NCBI GenBank assembly: GCA_026770585.1
Contig: MU646801.1
Location: forward strand, 224,207-246,096
DNA length: 21,890 nt
Direction: 5' to 3'
Source: Baffinella frigidus
Lineage: Eukaryota > Cryptophyceae > Cryptomonadales > Baffinellaceae
Shown here piece by piece: positions 21,401 to 21,890 of this stretch. A program made the position numbers and the translations under genes. The notes under the pieces are model-generated. The model ran no database searches. It was given only the letters and a program-made list of their open reading frames with translations, and was not told the DNA's origin. How positions within the stretch are numbered: the stretch's first letter is position 1; each line of letters opens with the position of its first letter.

Positions 21401-21771
21401 TGGCTGATTCACGTGGAGTGGGTGCAGGGACAAGGCCACGGGCACCCTCCGACGACGATCCAGATGCTTCGCCTCCTTTCCAGCCTCAGGTACGCTCCCA
21501 ACCCTAAACCCTAAACCCTGGACCCTAAACCCTAAACCCTAAACCCTAAACCCTAAACCCTAAACCCTAAACCCTAAACCCTAAACCCTCAACCCTGAAC
21601 CTCCTTTCCAGCCTCAGGCACGCACACACCCTCGTGTAAAAAAACGGAAAGAACCGGGAATACGTTGCTGCGAGTAACTCTGGGTTGGGTGCGGCAGTGC
21701 GGTGTACATTCGGGGGGGCTACTATGACGGGCATGAGGAGACGTGGCTCGACTCCGTGCGCCTTGTCGAAG
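18348..21771 (+). CDS. Secreted laminin IV type A (laminin B) domain protein, 5' part
   Basis: Proposed exons: 18348-18438, 18667-18722, 19420-19491, 20080-20158, 20734-20801, 21107-21208, 21428-21489, 21698-21771 (604 bases, 201 residues and one base), continuing past the window. All seven introns are GT-AG and every phase agrees (1,0,0,1,0,0,2, then 1). An N-terminal signal peptide is followed by one beta-sandwich domain with laminin IV hallmarks: DFNWGAEDWE (about 40-49), WYFSAPEAFLGEKAFAHNGK (75-94), DWDVILESK (about 114-122), and IQMLRLLSSLSAVYIRGG then TWLDSVRLVE at the end. In animals this domain occurs in laminins and perlecan; some unicellular eukaryotes also have it in secreted or membrane proteins. 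A role at the cell surface is inference. Overall length and other domains are unknown. Confidence 0.85.
18667..21771 (+). CDS. Laminin-domain gene exons 2-8: laminin IV domain
   Basis: Exon 2 (18667-18722): QGKEMAKSDFNWGAEDWE. Exon 3 (19420-19491): LFGPGKLKLYEKGGMLYGSD. Exon 4 (20080-20158): VWYFSAPEAFLGEKAFAHNG, the YF-x-AP-x-x-FLG signature of the domain, ending LSFRL. Exon 5 (20734-20801): HSEYMSNGKDMIKDWDVILE. Exon 6 (21107-21208): EWRIRVGVKNLIPPWVGATT, ending GEKQWTVMK. Exon 7 (21428-21489): GQGHGHPPTTIQMLRLLSSL. Exon 8 (21698-21771): AVYIRGGYYDGHEETWLDSV. No expected domain segment appears to be missing. Confidence 0.85.
18723..19419 (+). other. Laminin-domain gene intron 2
   Basis: At 697 bp this is the longest intron of this gene. 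It contains GGTTCGAA-AG-TTCGAACC (19147-19164), a short near-perfect palindrome, inside an AT-richer patch (about 19065-19260) with CTTTCCAA repeats. No exon that would fit the phases was found. Confidence 0.55.
19862..19979 (+). pseudogene. Ghost copy of laminin-gene exon 4 start
   Basis: GAGCAG followed at 19932 by VWCFSAPEALLGEKS and TGA nearly repeats the start of exon 4 (VWYFSAPEAFLGEKA) located 148 bases downstream. The CATGGTGAGA upstream of both copies is also shared, so intron and exon were duplicated together and the first copy has since acquired a stop. Confidence 0.92.
20190..20735 (+). repeat. Duplicated blocks leading to exon 5, including ghost acceptors
   Basis: GGAGCATCTGAAGTCCCTGT..GAACAG|GACATCTGAG (about 20274-20312) resembles GGCAATCTGAAGCCTGGGTG..TTCACAG|GGCATTCAGAG (about 20706-20744), the latter being the true exon 5 acceptor. 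A third partial copy, AGAG|GACACTCGAAGTATAT, lies at about 20677. TTCCGAxGCGGTTGGxCG is shared at about 20245 and 20587. Confidence 0.7.
20341..20563. mobile_element. Inverted-repeat element, family member 2
   Basis: The left end TGTAGAATTCGGGTTGGCTT (20341 on) is the exact complement of the right end (to 20563) over about 25 bases. After a small indel, GGGTCGGGTCGGGC is also inverted. The interior shares TTTTATGCTAT..GCATGA and CCCACCCATAAGATG with the element at 8801-8958. There is no coding capacity. It lies in laminin-gene intron 4. Confidence 0.85.
20806..20934. repeat. Telomere-like CCCTAAA/CCCGAAA array
   Basis: Begins 5 bases inside the exon 5 donor with CCCGAAATCCGAAACCCGAT and becomes CCCTAAA/CCCTCAA. 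Laminin-gene intron 5. Confidence 0.9.
21473..21618. repeat. Duplicated exon 7 end flanking a telomere-like array
   Basis: CTCCTTTCCAGCCTCAGG, the last coding bases of exon 7 with its donor, occurs at 21473-21490 (followed by TACGC) and exactly again at 21601-21618 (followed by CACGC, a GC donor look-alike). The 128-base unit between holds about a dozen near-perfect CCCTAAA repeats (21500-21600). Confidence 0.92.
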
Positions 21772-21775
21772 GTAC

Positions 21776-21890
21776 CCCAAATCCAAAATCCCAAACCCCA
21801 AACCCCAAAACCCAAACCCCAAACCCCAAACCCCAAAACCCAAACCCCAAACCCCAAACCCCAAACCCCAAACCCCAAACCCCAAACCCC
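21776..21890. repeat. CCCCAAA array at the right edge
   Basis: Nearly uniform CCCCAAA(A)/CCCAAA units start 5 bases after the exon 8 donor and run off the window. The variant differs from the CCCTAAA array only 180 bases upstream. Confidence 0.95.

Overview
The window reads as nuclear DNA of an intron-rich unicellular eukaryote, most likely a microalga or related protist. There are no bacterial-style gene blocks. Coding sequence lies in short exons (about 45-400 bp) separated by GT-AG introns, and degenerate plant/algal-type telomere-like heptamers (TTTAGGG / CCCTAAA) are scattered through the introns. The lineage cannot be fixed from this sequence. Cryptophytes, chromerids, dinoflagellates and green-lineage algae all remain possible. 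All gene models below were built by hand from splice sites, reading phase and recalled family motifs; no database search was run.

Layout. (1) 1-555, plus strand: the last intron and terminal exon of an unrecognised gene that enters from the left. (2) 556-1263: convergent 3' intergenic spacer with minisatellites. (3) 1264-18008, minus strand: one large gene in 38 proposed exons (4,590 coding bases, about 1,529 residues). It encodes RPAP1 (RNA polymerase II-associated protein 1; MINIYO in plants). The N-terminal and C-terminal signature domains are both readable, and all 37 introns keep phase. (4) 18009-18347: a 339 bp divergent intergenic region, probably a shared promoter. (5) 18348 to the right edge, plus strand: the 5' part of a secreted protein, with a signal peptide followed by a nearly complete laminin IV type A (laminin B) domain in 8 exons. 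It continues beyond the window.

The most unusual signal is in the introns. At least eight introns, in both large genes, hold decayed copies of the adjacent exon edge, splice site included, lying about 34-440 bp away. They translate to recognisable fragments of the true exon and then run into a stop, a telomere-like repeat or a mobile element. In addition, 14 of 37 RPAP1 acceptors read CAG|GT, the same as the donor motif. Together these suggest introns that arose or grew by local duplication of exon-intron junctions. The introns also carry a TA-flanked inverted-repeat element, two copies of another inverted-repeat family, a perfect 40 bp palindrome, a perfect 20 bp-arm hairpin, and large GA/CT microsatellites. 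There is one assembly gap (N10) beside a 36-base G run. I saw no rRNA, tRNA, CRISPR array or bacterial-type operon.
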